DNA of 64,000 nt from Paratrimastix pyriformis (Eukaryota; Preaxostyla; Paratrimastigidae), in the NCBI GenBank assembly GCA_027972325.1, contig JAPMOS010000003.1, positions 248,001-312,000 on the forward strand, written 5' to 3'. The position numbers and the translations under genes were made by a program. The notes under the pieces are model-generated. The model was not told the DNA's origin. It made no database searches and saw nothing but the letters and a program-made list of their open reading frames with translations. This document shows positions 1 to 10,161 of this stretch, piece by piece. The stretch's first letter is position 1. The number at the start of each line of letters is the position of its first letter.

Positions 1-903
1 GGGTGATCACCTGCCACCCGGAAAGACCCCAAGGGCATCTGGTGAGCGGGGAGTGGGGGGGGGGGGGGGGGGGGGTGAGACCCGGACCGAGTTCATGGCG
101 GTGACCCGCTCGGCGATGGCCTGGCGGTCCCAGGGGCCCTGCATCTTGGGCCCCGCGTATGCGCCCGCGAGGACGCTCTCCATCGAGTGGACCACGCCCT
201 GGGACCAGAGCCGGAGATGAGAAGGGGCTGAGACAAGTCGACAGACCCGCCCCATGACGACCCCCAGCGGGGGGATGCCGCCCTCCCGGCGGGCGACGGT
301 GGCCTCGAGGCGCCAGAGGGGCGTGAAGAGGGCGCACAGGGTCATCCGCAGGAGGGCCTCGTCCTCGGGCTTCATGCCCTCCACCCGGGCGGCCACATCC
401 AGGGCCGCACACAAAGAACCCGTCGCAACCACGGCCGCCGCGGCACTGGTGGGGACCGCGACTTTGGCAACCGGGGCAGCAATCGTCGCGGCCTGGGGGA
501 GAGGTTCGATCAGGGGGACAATGAGAAATGAGACCTTGGGCTTTCGAACGCTGGCGCAGAGGACTGGGGCATCAGCGCAGAGCCGCGCCTCAAGAATTTT
601 CTGTTGGTGGGCGGAGAAGCGACATAAACAATCAAGAATCGGAAGAATCCAGACAGCAAAACCAGAGTCTTTGACTTCTTTGGCAAGAGCAATTGACGGC
701 GTCAGATTCGCCGACTCAGCCTTTTGACGCTCGCATTGGTCAACTTGTTCCTTGGTGATGAGTTTTCTGGCGAAGAATGATCGACCCGGAGCAACCGGAA
801 CAATCGGAGCCGCTTCAAGGACGGCTTCCTCTTCTGCCATTGGGATAAACTCCTCCTCATCTTCGCCAGGAGAGGCTGGGGTTGAGACTTGCTGCTGTTC
901 CAT
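1..903 (-). CDS. Unknown protein, 3' part beyond the window
   Basis: I do not recognise this protein. The start is taken as the ATG at 903-901, because the frame upstream has no ATG before it. The first visible exon, 903-88, encodes 272 residues: an acidic N-terminus with runs of Glu, then a mostly helical, Ala/Leu-rich body with several Cys. It ends in phase 0 at a GTCCGG donor (starting at 87) that matches the donor type used through the window. The intron that follows carries a run of C (G on the plus strand, about 55-75) and may end at either of two AG sites near 12-20. The rest of the gene lies left of the window. The donor match and the long open frame support it as real; no function can be inferred. 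Confidence 0.6.
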
Positions 904-983
904 GAATGGGAGAATCGGTATGGTTCTGGGTGAGAGCCATCTTGTCAAGACTCGTCATTCAGTGACAGGGATCGCGTGAGGTG

Positions 984-1255
984 AGACAAAGGGGGAAAAA
1001 CGTGTTGGCCCGGGGACAATGGGGCAATTGCCGGAGAAGAACGATGAAAGGGGTGAGGGAAAGAAGAAAGAGAGGGAAGAGGAAACGATACAAAAGACAA
1101 ACTTAAAATTACAAAAAAAATCAATGTGAAGAGAGCGAGCTTGAGGGATCCGAGATCCGAACGCTTCGGCTTTCTCTTTTGGTGGCCGGTCGAGATGGGG
1201 TGGTGAACTTCTCCGGCAATTGCCCCATCGTCCCCGGGCCAACACGTTTTCCCCC
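984..1255. repeat. Inverted repeat, outer copy of the foldback unit
   Basis: A block of about 50 bp at 984-1040 (starting with a G-run and AAAAACG, then the CAATTGCC core) returns in inverted orientation at 1203-1255. The same block forms the arms of the larger element immediately to the right. No coding frame inside looks real. The arms match for about 50 bp and then diverge, so this looks like an older or partial copy. Confidence 0.7.
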
Positions 1256-1263
1256 TGTGGTGA

Positions 1264-1855
1264 AGATGGGGGAAAAACGTGGCCCGGGGACGATGGGGCA
1301 ATTGCCGGAGAAGAACGATGAAAGAGGTGAAGGAAGAAAGAAAGAGAAGGAGGAAAAAAACGATATGAAAGCGAAAAAAAAGAGGATTCATTTCAGATTT
1401 ACCCCACTCACCGTTTTTGCCCATCTTGGCAATGATGCTGCAATGGAGGGAGAGCATATCCCTCTGCAGGGCAAGGCAGGACGTCCCATTCCAGCCCCCA
1501 CACACACACATCTGCCCCTTTGCTGGGGCCCGACCGACCGACTTTTTCACCTTATTAGATCCCAAATTCGCCCTGGTTCGTGAAAGATGTGAAGCCCGGC
1601 TGGATCAAGGCAAAGAGATGGGGGGCACAGTGAAGCTGACCCCAAACGACCAGATTGGCGACCCCAACGCCAAGATGGGCTCAACGGTGAGTGGGGTAAA
1701 ACCTTTCCTGAAAAAAAAAAAAAAAGAATAAATCCTCTTCTCTCCCTTTCGTATCAGTCTCCTCTTCCTTTCTTTCTTTCTTTCTTTCTTCCTCTTTCAT
1801 CGTTCTTCTCCGGCAATTGCCCATCATCCCCGGACCAACACGTTTTCCCCCACGG
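1264..1855. mobile_element. MITE-like foldback element with long terminal inverted repeats
   Basis: The left arm (about 1264-1433) and right arm (about 1668-1855) are inverted copies of each other over roughly 170 bp, with small differences. Matching landmarks run in order: the G-run with AAAACG, the CAATTGCC core, GAACGATGAAAG, a GAAAGAAAG tract, TTTACCCCACTCACCG and GCCCATCTTG. Only about 235 bp lie between the arms and they hold no transposase frame. This is the architecture of a non-autonomous foldback element. I did not find a clear target-site duplication, so the exact ends are uncertain. Confidence 0.65.
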
Positions 1856-1869
1856 TTGACTGATTGACC

Positions 1870-2162
1870 CACCAGCCGGCAAAAGAAGGAGGTGGGGGTG
1901 ATGAGATGCGATGCCGTTTGAGCCGAAGCCTATCGGGGGTGATGAGGTGACGGGGAAAAAACCTTTTGTGATTTCTTTCTCATGGCTCATGAGTTAGCCT
2001 CACTTACGAGGCCGTCTCACCAGCCGGCTCGGTGCTGAAGGAGGTGGGTGCGATGCCGTTTGAGCCGATGAGGCGAAGCCTATCGGGGGTGATGATGACG
2101 GTGGGGGATAAAACTTTTTGTGATTTCTTTCTCATGGTTCCTTAGTGAGCCTCACACGAGGC
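1870..2162. repeat. Tandem duplication, about 145 bp unit, two copies
   Basis: Copy 1 (about 1870-2015) and copy 2 (about 2018-2162) share, in order, CCAGCCGG, AAGGAGGTGGG, GCGATGCCGTTTGAGCC, GAAGCCTATCGGGGGTGAT, TGTGATTTCTTTCTCATGG and a final CACGAGGC-like block. They differ by small indels. The array lies just upstream of the start codon at 2246, so copy 2 may be part of that gene's promoter or 5' UTR. Confidence 0.75.
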
Positions 2163-2245
2163 TGCATTTCCGGTTTTCGCGTATCGCACCCCGGGGTTCC
2201 ATAAATTCTTCTTCTCCTGCCAGTGCAGGAGAGTCCTCAGCCACA

Positions 2246-3164
2246 ATGAGGACCGACTCGTTCAGAAGTACAAGTTCGATGAGGAGCTCTTCGCCTGCTC
2301 TTTCCGAGGATCCGAGCTTTCTGGAAGAGGATATGCGATTTTTGCGCGAGATCGACGAACTTGGCGCCCAAAAGCGGTATGCCGAAGCCGAACAAAAAAT
2401 GAAAGAGCGCGAAGAAAACAAGATAAGGTCGGAGATTGTCTTTCGCTCGCCGGCTGCTCCATTTTTCTATCGCTTCAGGCGGATGGAGCTCAAGAAGAAG
2501 CAGCTTCAACTCCAGCACAGTCAATCGGCCAGGTCCCTCGCAAAAACAATCGAAAATGAGTCTGTTCAGGCCACCCTCCTCGCCGAGGAGGCGCACAAGT
2601 TCGAGCTGGTCCAACAACGTAAGGAGATCGAGCAGCTGGCGGTCCGTGTGACGACTGCCCCCTTTTGTTTTGTGACGGCATTCTGACGATCCCGGGCAGG
2701 CTCGCCAAAAAGAGGACGAAGAGAAATTCGAGGCCCGCTTTGCCGAGTACCGGGTGAAGAAGCCCGTCATCCTGTCCCCGCAGACCCGCGACTGCATCCA
2801 GATCGAGGCCAAGCTGCGCCGGCTCCGCCAGGTCTGCCACCCGCCGAGGTTTCGGGTCCCCGCTCATCAGTCTCCAGTTCCGGGAGGCGGCCGCCATGGG
2901 GCAGAGCATGGAGCAGGGCATGCTCAACGACCGGCAGCAGCACGAGCTGGCCCTGGAGCACGAGTACCAGCAGCAGAGGGAGGCCCTCCGCGCCCTGCAC
3001 GCCCAGCAGCGCGAGGTGCTCGCATCCACCCACGCGGACAGGTTGAGGCTCATCGAAAGCTCGGTCACTCGCGACCTCGGCCGGTCCGTCCCGACCGGCC
3101 CACCGCCCGCCCACCGCCCGCCCACCGCCCGCCCACCGCCCACCGCCCACCGCCCATCGCCCAT

Positions 3165-3218
<54 letters not shown>

Positions 3219-5186
3219 CGCCTCTTCGCCTCCGCCCTCGCTCTCGTTCCCTGCTGCCCCTCCCCACGGGCCTCACGCGCTGCTCGCTTCCTCTTCTTAC
3301 ATCGCCGGCAGAGTGGAGCTCTCCCATTACGTGGCCCGGGTGCACAACATCTCCAAGTGCTCCGAGGAGCTCCGCGTCGCCATGCGTCCGGCCGTGTCCC
3401 CGCCCCGGGCCCCGACGCCCTCCTCGACGCCGCGCTCCCTGTCGCGCGCCGCCTCGCCTCAGCTGCTGGGCTCCTCGCCTCCCTCCTATGCCTCCTCGCG
3501 AACGCCCCCGCCCGCAGACCTCGGGGCGGCAGCCAACCCCGCTGCTTCCCACAGCCCCCGGCCGCCCTCGTTTCCCCGCACCACGCCCACCCCGCGGCCC
3601 TCGCCTTCCTCGCGCACGGCGGGCACGCCGCGCTCCTCGCCCCCCACCCCTCCCTCGGCACGAAGCGCGGCCGCCCTCAGGGGAAGCACCACGCCCACGC
3701 CGATCCCCGCCGACACGGTGAGCGGCGCCTCGCCTGCACAGCCCCGCCTGGGCCGCCAGACGCCGCCCGAATCTCCTCCTCTGACCCCCACCTCCGCCGA
3801 CCGGCAGCCTCACTCCCCCGAGGAGCCCATCCCCCGGCACACCCCTCGGGTCTACCCCTCCCCCAGGCCCACCACCGCCACCACCGCGCCCGCCGCCATC
3901 CGCTCGCCCCGCCGCCAGGAGGAGCAGATGGCGCTGCTCCTGATGCAGCAGCAAGAGCTGGCCCGCCTGCAGGCCGCCCAGCTGCAGCGCATCAGCCAGC
4001 TCCAGCGCCAGGTCGCCCTGCGCGCATCCCAGCCCCCGCCGCCCCAGCCCCAGCCCCAGCCCCAACCGGCCCCCTTCGCCTCCCCTCCGCCGCTCCGTCG
4101 GGCCGCCTCGGCCCCGCGCTCCTCCGCCCGCGGCCTCCTCCCCGCGGCCTCCCCGTCCCTCAGCGCCATCGCACCATCCCCCGACGCGCCGGCGCGCCCA
4201 GCAGCCGGCCCGATGGCCTTGGCCATGGGCGGAGACGACGACGGGGTGCCGCTGCAGGGGTTGGTGCTGCCCCAGGCCGGCTCGGTGCCCATCCTGCTGC
4301 GCGTGCCGGCCAACATGCGGGTGGTGGCGCTGCCCCCCGGGACCCCGCTGCCCCCGGGCTCGGCGCCGGGCAGCACCAGCCCCGCCCAGGCCACCTGGCG
4401 CACCCTGACCGCAGCCCAGGCGGCGGCCATGCTGGGCGGGTCGATGACCCTCGCCCGGCCCGACCTGGCCCAGCTCACCGACCGCGATGGTCCGCCCCCC
4501 CCCCCCCCCCCCCCCCCGCACACGCCCCGTCGGGCCCCATCTCACACACACCCCGTTCCCCTTCGCTCTCCCCCTCCCCCTCCGTAGCCGTGGCATCATC
4601 TCCGCTGTTCGCCACCCCGCATCCGCCGCCCCACCGCAAGCGGCGCACCCGTCGGGCCTCTCCCGGCCACCGGGCCCGCCACTCCTCGGCCGGCCCCTCC
4701 CTGCGTCCCCACAACCAGCGGCCCCTGCGGGTCGCCATCGACCGGGCCCGCTCGCCCCGGGCCGCCCCGTCCCGCCCCTACACGGCGGGCATCCCGTTCC
4801 CCTTCCAGTCGGCCACCCACCCGGGCCTGGTCTACCCGGCGGCCCTGTCGCCCCTCCGGGGCCCGGGCGGGCAGGCCTACTACCTCATGCGCACCGCCGG
4901 CTCGCCCCACTCGCCCTCGGGTTCGCCCATGATGATGGGGGCCCGCTCCGGGGGGGCGGCCCTCGAGCCGCTCTCGACGGCCCCCATCCTGGTGGCCCCG
5001 GCCACCCTGCCGGCCACCCTGCCGCCCCGGCAGCCCATCCTGCCGCCCCTGCCGCAGTTCCAGCCGCAGCAGCAGCCCCAGATGCCCTACACCGAGCCCG
5101 AGGTGGAGTACCAGAGGGAGGAGGACCGCGACCAGGACCAGGACCAGGACGCCGACCCCCAGGCCCAGACCTTCCCCTTGAGGTGA
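2246..5186 (+). CDS. Coiled-coil and Pro/Gln-rich protein, unknown function
   Basis: Not recognised. The exons I can fix by frame are 2246-2427, 2479-2641, 2700-2831, 2878-3083, 3312-4489 and 4588-5186. The last two junctions and 2641/2700, 2831/2878 change frame consistently; the 2428-2478 intron is 51 nt and in frame, so it is less certain. Residues 1 to about 150 are charged and strongly heptad-like, rich in Glu, Lys, Arg and Gln. A second Gln-rich helix precedes the intron at 3084. The rest is Pro/Ser/Ala-rich and ends in an acidic Asp-Gln run. Donors are GTCCGT, GTCTGC, GTCCGT and GTCCGC; the 4490 intron carries a poly-C run. A cytoskeletal or scaffold role would fit the composition but is only a guess. 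Confidence 0.75.
3097..3225. repeat. Minisatellite CACCGCCCG/CACCGCCCAT inside an intron
   Basis: Short GC-rich units built on CACCGCCC repeat across the 5' half of the 3084-3311 intron. The intron length is a multiple of three, so the array reads as a His-Arg-Pro repeat in the open frame although it should be spliced out. Confidence 0.8.
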
Positions 5187-5642
5187 GCCGCCCCCCCATT
5201 TTTCTTCCCCCTGGTCGCTCTTCCTTTTGGGGCGGACCTTACCCCCCCCCCCCCCCCCCCCCCCCCACCCCACCCGGCCGCGATTTGGGATTTTCTGTGT
5301 ACTTTTATCCTTCCATTCTCCTGGCCGTGAGCGATGGCTGCCTCGTCATCTTGCTCGCGTCTGTGCAGTCCGGGCAGCACGCACAGCAATCAGCAGCGGT
5401 TGACGCCTTTTCGGAGGGCGGTGGGGTGTCAGCAGACAGCTCGCGGCATCTGCGGAGCCCTCGGCAGGTGGCGCATCTTCGCCTTGGCAGGCGAGCCGGG
5501 AACGGCCCTGGGAGCCGAGCGTCGGGCCGGACCCAAGACGGTGGCTGGGCGAGGCCGGAATCTCCTGGTCTCTTACCGCATCGGCCTCCGAAGAACACGA
5601 AGGACGAGAGGTGATCAAAGACCCCATCGGGGCTGCGAGCGA
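5187..5642. other. Gap without a convincing gene
   Basis: A C-run lies at about 5241-5267. Overlapping frames on both strands (for example Cys-rich minus-strand ones at 5305-5646) lack consistent splice boundaries or recognisable domains. It may hold the 3' UTRs of the two flanking convergent genes or an extra 3' exon of the minus-strand gene. Confidence 0.4.
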
Positions 5643-6065
5643 TCACCCGGGGATGGGCGGAAATCGTTCAGCGAAGCGCATGCGGAAGAGAGCCTCTTGA
5701 TTGGCCAGCTCTTGCGGCGTAAAACTCGATTCGGAAGCTATTATGTGTTTTGGCACCTCTGGAGGGCGTGCCCGGACAGACCGTGACATGAGTCTCCGTG
5801 CGCCTCGCTAAATGGAGTGGAGATTCCGCATTTTCGGAGAAATCCCGCAAAAGAGGTGGTATGAAAATGAGGGAGCGATGGAGTGAGTGGCGGCATGAGC
5901 AAGTTGCGGGAAAGACCTGTACGCATTCTCATCGAGTGGGAAATGGAAGGGATCCACCTTGGGGAAATCGTTTGTGATCGGCACCTTATGTTTGATGGGG
6001 AAAAGTTCCGGGATCAGGCTGATCCAGGTCCAAAACAGAACGAGAAAGAGTAAAGTTTCTTTCAT
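5643..6065 (-). CDS. Small membrane-anchored or secreted protein, 89 residues
   Basis: Not recognised. Three exons (6065-5917, 5807-5782, 5737-5643) join in frame through donors GTCTTT and GTCTGT and acceptors TTAG and ATAG, and give exactly 90 codons with the stop. The first 20 residues are hydrophobic and aromatic (Leu, Phe, Trp), which fits a signal peptide or N-terminal anchor. The remainder is short, with Pro/Phe-rich stretches and an amphipathic C-terminal helix around PQELANQEALFRMRFAERF. The stop follows directly after PPIPG; a donor-like GTG overlaps it, so a further exon cannot be excluded. No ORF call covers this gene as a whole because the exons are so short. Confidence 0.5.
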
Positions 6066-6144
6066 TTCAAGTTGGAAAGAGGGTGCATAACAAGGTTCAA
6101 CAGCCTCTAACCCGCGTCGCCGCAAATCCAGAAATCGTAATCAG

Positions 6145-7561
6145 ATGCACCTCGAAGAGGCCGCAGACGACCGTTTGGCCGCTCTTGAAGCCCGAATGGT
6201 TGCTGCAGAGGCTGACCTGAGCTCCGCGAATTCTCAAATTCGTGCCCATGAGATGGAAAAGGCGACGCTTATCAAACGTTTGGCCATTGCAGAAACGCAG
6301 ATCCGAGAGGTATGCACTTTCGCTTTACTCCAAATTCTCATTGTTTTCCCTGATCATAGTTGATTACCACAATTGCACAGGTCAAAGAGAATGCCCCCGG
6401 CCTCTTTATTGCCAAGAAGAAGCCGCATAAAAAACTCCGCCCCGAACCACCACCTCCCTCCAAGCCGCAAGTCATAAAAACGAGCGATCCCCCGATGGCG
6501 CAAGAACAATCGCTCCCCTATTCTGACCCTTCGCCATTCCGGCTCATGGATTTGCCCCCCGAGCTGCTCGAGACCGTGCTGGCCCACTGCGATCTGAGCA
6601 AGCTCGTGCACACCGTTCAGCTGGTCTCGCGCGCTCTGCACCACATCATCTCCAGGAGCGTGCCCCTCTGGCTGGCCCTGTATCGGGGCCGCTTCCTCGC
6701 GGCGCCCGGCCCCGAGGCCGAGCCCACCGTGGAATGGCTCCGGGGGCGCATCGCCCAGGCCCAGACCATGCAGTGGGGGACCTGGCAGGTCACCCACACC
6801 TCGTCGTGGGGCCTGTTCTTCATCAACCGCGTCCAGCCCAACGGGGCCCACTTCCTGCTGCTCAACGAGCCCCGCTGCCCCCCGCGGATCGTCATGGAGA
6901 CCAGCGGCTCCATCTTCTGCATGGGGCCCGCCGGCTACTGGATGGGCAAGGGCACCTTGGCCGGGAGGCCAAGCCCCGTGGGCGGCAAGGGGCACTCGTC
7001 CGACCACCCAGTCGCGGAAATGCACCAGCTGAGTGCGTCGTTTCGGTCTGTCTCCCGCTCCGCTCCGCTCCGCCTGCTGCTGACTTCCCATCCTCCGCGA
7101 TGCCGGGTCCGGTCCGGATCAGGTGGGGCCCCTTCGGCCTGCACCCGAACGGGGAGGATCTTGTCATCCGGGCCGACGGGCACCCGGTGGGCCTCCAGAT
7201 GCGCCGCAACAGCAACGGCTGGATGGACCTGGTCCGGGTGGCCCCCACCGACCCGGTCGAGGTGCCCGCCAAGGGCGTCAAGGGCCGCGTTTGGACGGCC
7301 AACGCGGGCATGCCCCTCAGCTCGGAGTCCTACCCGTGCCTGGGCGCACCCGGCGAGGATGCGGGCACCGAGGAGCGCGCCATTTGGGAGGCAACGCGCA
7401 CCCCGGCCCTCCCCCCATCGGTCCCACTTGCCCTCCCGGCCCCATCGGCCCCACTTGCCCTCCCGGCCTCGGCCCCGACTCCCGACGGCCGAGCTGATGC
7501 TGTCCATCCCCCTGCCAAGGATGCCGAGGATGCCGAGGAGGAGGAGGAGGTGGTCGCTTGA
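6145..7561 (+). CDS. F-box protein
   Basis: Likely substrate adaptor of an SCF-type cullin-RING ubiquitin ligase. Exons: 6145-6309, 6381-7045, 7123-7561. The first exon is a short coiled coil. The second has a basic linker and then an F-box: LPPELLETVLAHCDL, followed by VSRAL and a WLALYRGRF-like end, near residues 110-155. After it comes a Trp/Gly-rich globular region (WGTWQV, GPAGYWMG, WGPFGLHPNG) that may bind the substrate. The C-terminus is Ala/Pro-repeated and acidic. The second junction rebuilds the codons for FRWGPFG exactly and uses GTCTGT with a CTGAC branch-like site at 7080-7084. The first intron has GTATGC, a rare ordinary donor in this window. The exact 3' end in the low-complexity tail is less certain. 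Confidence 0.8.
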
Positions 7562-7934
7562 GGGTTATTCGTGCTGACGCGAGAAGGCCAGTGGTCGAGC
7601 CAGCAACACCCAAAAAGAGGTGGGTGATCGGGCCCACACAAAACTTCGATGACCCAAAAAGTCTGCCTGCAAGAGAGGCGGCAGTGGAAAAACGCCCAAA
7701 AAACCGGAGGAGGAGGAGGAGGAGGAGGAGGAGGAGGAGGAGGAGGAGGAGGAGGAGGAGGAGGAGGAGGAGGAGGAGGAAAAGAAGAGGAGGAGTGCAA
7801 CTCTTCACAAAAAACGAAGAAAACGCCGTACCGCAGAGAGCAAAGAAGCGCTCCCCATCATGGAACACGGAACGGAGACCAGCGAAGAGAAAGCGGGAGA
7901 AGGAGCGCTCCCAGAGGCGCAGCAAGCATCCAAT
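7562..7934. repeat. Convergent gap with a GGA-triplet array
   Basis: The space between the F-box gene and the first NIPA gene holds a nearly pure (GGA)n tract at about 7707-7782 and no supported gene. Frames through it give poly-Arg, poly-Gly or poly-Pro, the usual artefact of a triplet array. Confidence 0.75.
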
Positions 7935-9901
7935 CTAAAGGGCACCAACCTGGACGATTGTGTGTGTGTGTGTGTGTGTGGGGGGTGAGCATGGTCATGC
8001 CGGGGCAAGGCGACCGCCAGACCTGCAGCTTGGGGGGCAGGACGAGCTGGGTGTCGGCAGCGAGCAGGGAGGTGTGCTCGTTGCCGGTGAACATGGCCGA
8101 GGTGGCCGGGATGTCCGCCAGGGACCCGTCCAGCGAGAGGTTGGTGCTCGGCCCCGGCGCCATGTCGCAGCTCATGTCGAGGGCGAACGACTGGCCCGCG
8201 GGGGGTTCGAGGGCCGCAATGTCGCCCCGGGTCTCCATCATCGGAATGGCCGGGGGTGGAGGGCGAGTGGCGGGGGCCTCGGACTTGCGCCCGGGGAGCA
8301 TCTGGATGACCGTGGAAACGGCCGCCGCCACCAGGGCAGAGCCGCCCCCTGGCCGGAAGCACAACCAACCAGAGTGACGGAACCACCCCTCAAGGCGGGG
8401 CAAAGGGCGGACCGATCTCGATCTTCTGCGCGTCCAGGATGGTATCAGCGACGGACTCTTTGGGCATCACGGGCGGCCTGATGGTCGCCGCAGGCGCAGG
8501 ATCGTCGGGGGCAACGGAGAGGGGAGGGGCCGGCTGGACGGAATCGGCAAGGACCGTGACCTCGCTGTTGGGGACGGTGGGACCGGGGGCCGGGGTGGGA
8601 GCAGGCACTGCCTTCGCGGCGTCTGTGTTGGCAGCACGCCTGTGGGTGATCAGGTACACGCCCACGAAGGTAACCCCCAGGCCGAGCAGGAACATGGACA
8701 TGTTCAGCGCAGAGAAAGAATCGAATTCCTGCGGGGCGGAGGAGTGTGAGCGGGCCACAGAGAGAGCTGGCAAGCGGCGACAGGGACCTTGTAGAGCACA
8801 ATTCCCGCCACAATTGCACAGAGGGTGTACAGGACATAATAAATGGGGGTCACCTCGCTGCTCCGGAAGTAGAGCAGGGCCTTGTTCAGGTACCTAATTA
8901 AGGAGAGGATCGAGAGGAGGGGCGCGACGGGGAGGAGACGGACTTCACTTGAGTGACACCCGTGACGATTGTGATGACTGCGAAAATCCACAGGAGGGGC
9001 GACCCCAGCTGGCTGTCGCCGGCAAAGGTCAATTGGAGGAAGACCGAGAGCCCTGCGCCGAAGACCCCATATGAAGCTCAGACGATGGGGGCGTGCCAAC
9101 CTTTGGAGGACATGACGGTGAAAGAGCTCAAATCTGAGCAGATCAGCACGTAGATGAGGACTTGCCTCTGAGCGATGGGGCGGCAGGAGAGAACGAAAAG
9201 CGCCACAAGAGCGCACACCAGGATGGCGCAGTAGGCGATGAAGAGCGGCTCTTGCATGTATTCGAGCAATGTGGCGGCATCAACTTGCTGCTCTCCCTGT
9301 GGAAGAAAATGTGGGCCGTCGGACAGAAAGCAGCGAGTCAGACATTAGGAGAGAAGACGCAGATCACCGCCCCGCCAACAATCGTCAGGATCACGCCCAC
9401 AATTTCCCATTTCGCGGGTCGTTCATGCAGGAAAATAAAGGCCAGGATGGCGTTCGCAACAACGCTCACAGCACCAAGCGGCGATACAAGTGAGGCGGGT
9501 GCCCACGCGTACGCGTAAAAACTGAGGCATAAAAAACGCGTGTGAGCGAGAATGAAGAAAGAGGAAAACGGCAGACTCTAAAGCAAAGTGATGACATTCA
9601 CAAGACAGGCGACAGACTCTAGAAAATGGGAAATGAGGACGAGATGAGCGGAGAATGGCGGGACGACAAAAAAAAAGTGACCCCAAATTCGCCCAAGAGC
9701 ATCAGGGAAAGTCCTAACCACCATAAAGGAAACTTCATAAAGCTCTTTTTGGCTTTGAAAGCCTTCTCCTGAGACACTTTTTGAACATTGAAGGAGATCT
9801 CGACCAAGTCGTTCATTGAACCATCGCAAAAATCGCGAACAGACTGAATTAATCAAATTCCCAGTAATGGCAAAAATCATCCCAACGACGTTGTGATCCA
9901 T
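7935..9901 (-). CDS. NIPA-type magnesium transporter, copy 1
   Basis: Predicted Mg2+ transporter of the NIPA/DUF803 family, multi-pass in the plasma or endosomal membrane. Exons: 9901-9845, 9798-9682, 9618, 9577, 9521-9344, 9296-9101, 9052-8944, 8893-8788, 8728-8413, 8348-8023, 7949-7935; total 1422 nt, 473 residues. Family marks in order: GNLINSISFNVQK, PLWWLGLSLM, GEFGNFYAYAWAPASLVSPL, ICVFSPN, the YLNKALLYF and PIYYV block, and GVYLITH. The cytosolic tail is Pro/Ala-rich. The asparagine of GEFGNF is supplied by two single-base exons (9618 and 9577). Donors are almost all GTC-type. Exons of 178, 196, 109 and 106 nt are identical in length to those in the neighbouring paralogue, so the pair arose by tandem duplication. 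A (TG)n tract lies in the last intron at about 7959-7981. Confidence 0.9.
9577..9577 (-). other. Single-nucleotide exon (second of two) in NIPA copy 1
   Basis: The base A at 9577, read on the minus strand, sits between TAG and GTCTGC. With the A at 9618 and the first T of the exon at 9521 it spells AAT, the Asn of GEFGNF. Introns on either side are 40 and 55 nt. Confidence 0.75.
9618..9618 (-). other. Single-nucleotide exon (first of two) in NIPA copy 1
   Basis: The base A at 9618, minus strand, sits between CTAG and GTCTGT. The upstream intron (9681-9619, 63 nt) starts GTCACT. Without this base and its partner at 9577 the downstream membrane segments are out of frame. Confidence 0.75.
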
Positions 9902-10161
9902 TTCCGGTCTTGAGAACTGTTGCGGCGAAAATAGTCGGCCTTCCCCCTCCTCTTCTGTCGTCAGAGTCGATCAGTCTGTCAGTCAGTCTCGTGTCTCGTA
10001 CGACGTAGGAGGCGCACGAGTGAGTCACAGTCGAGAATGTCAGTCGTGTGAGTGCAGTCGTAGGAATCGCTGTTTGACGGCTTGTCGACACGGTTGCTTT
10101 TGCGTATTAACTCAACAGAAACGTTTCCATCGAGGGGAATTCGAGCCTTGCGGAGAAGATA

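Noticed and set aside
7558-7938. Arg-rich protein on the plus strand
   Set aside because: It consists mainly of the GGA array and overlaps the last exon of NIPA copy 1.
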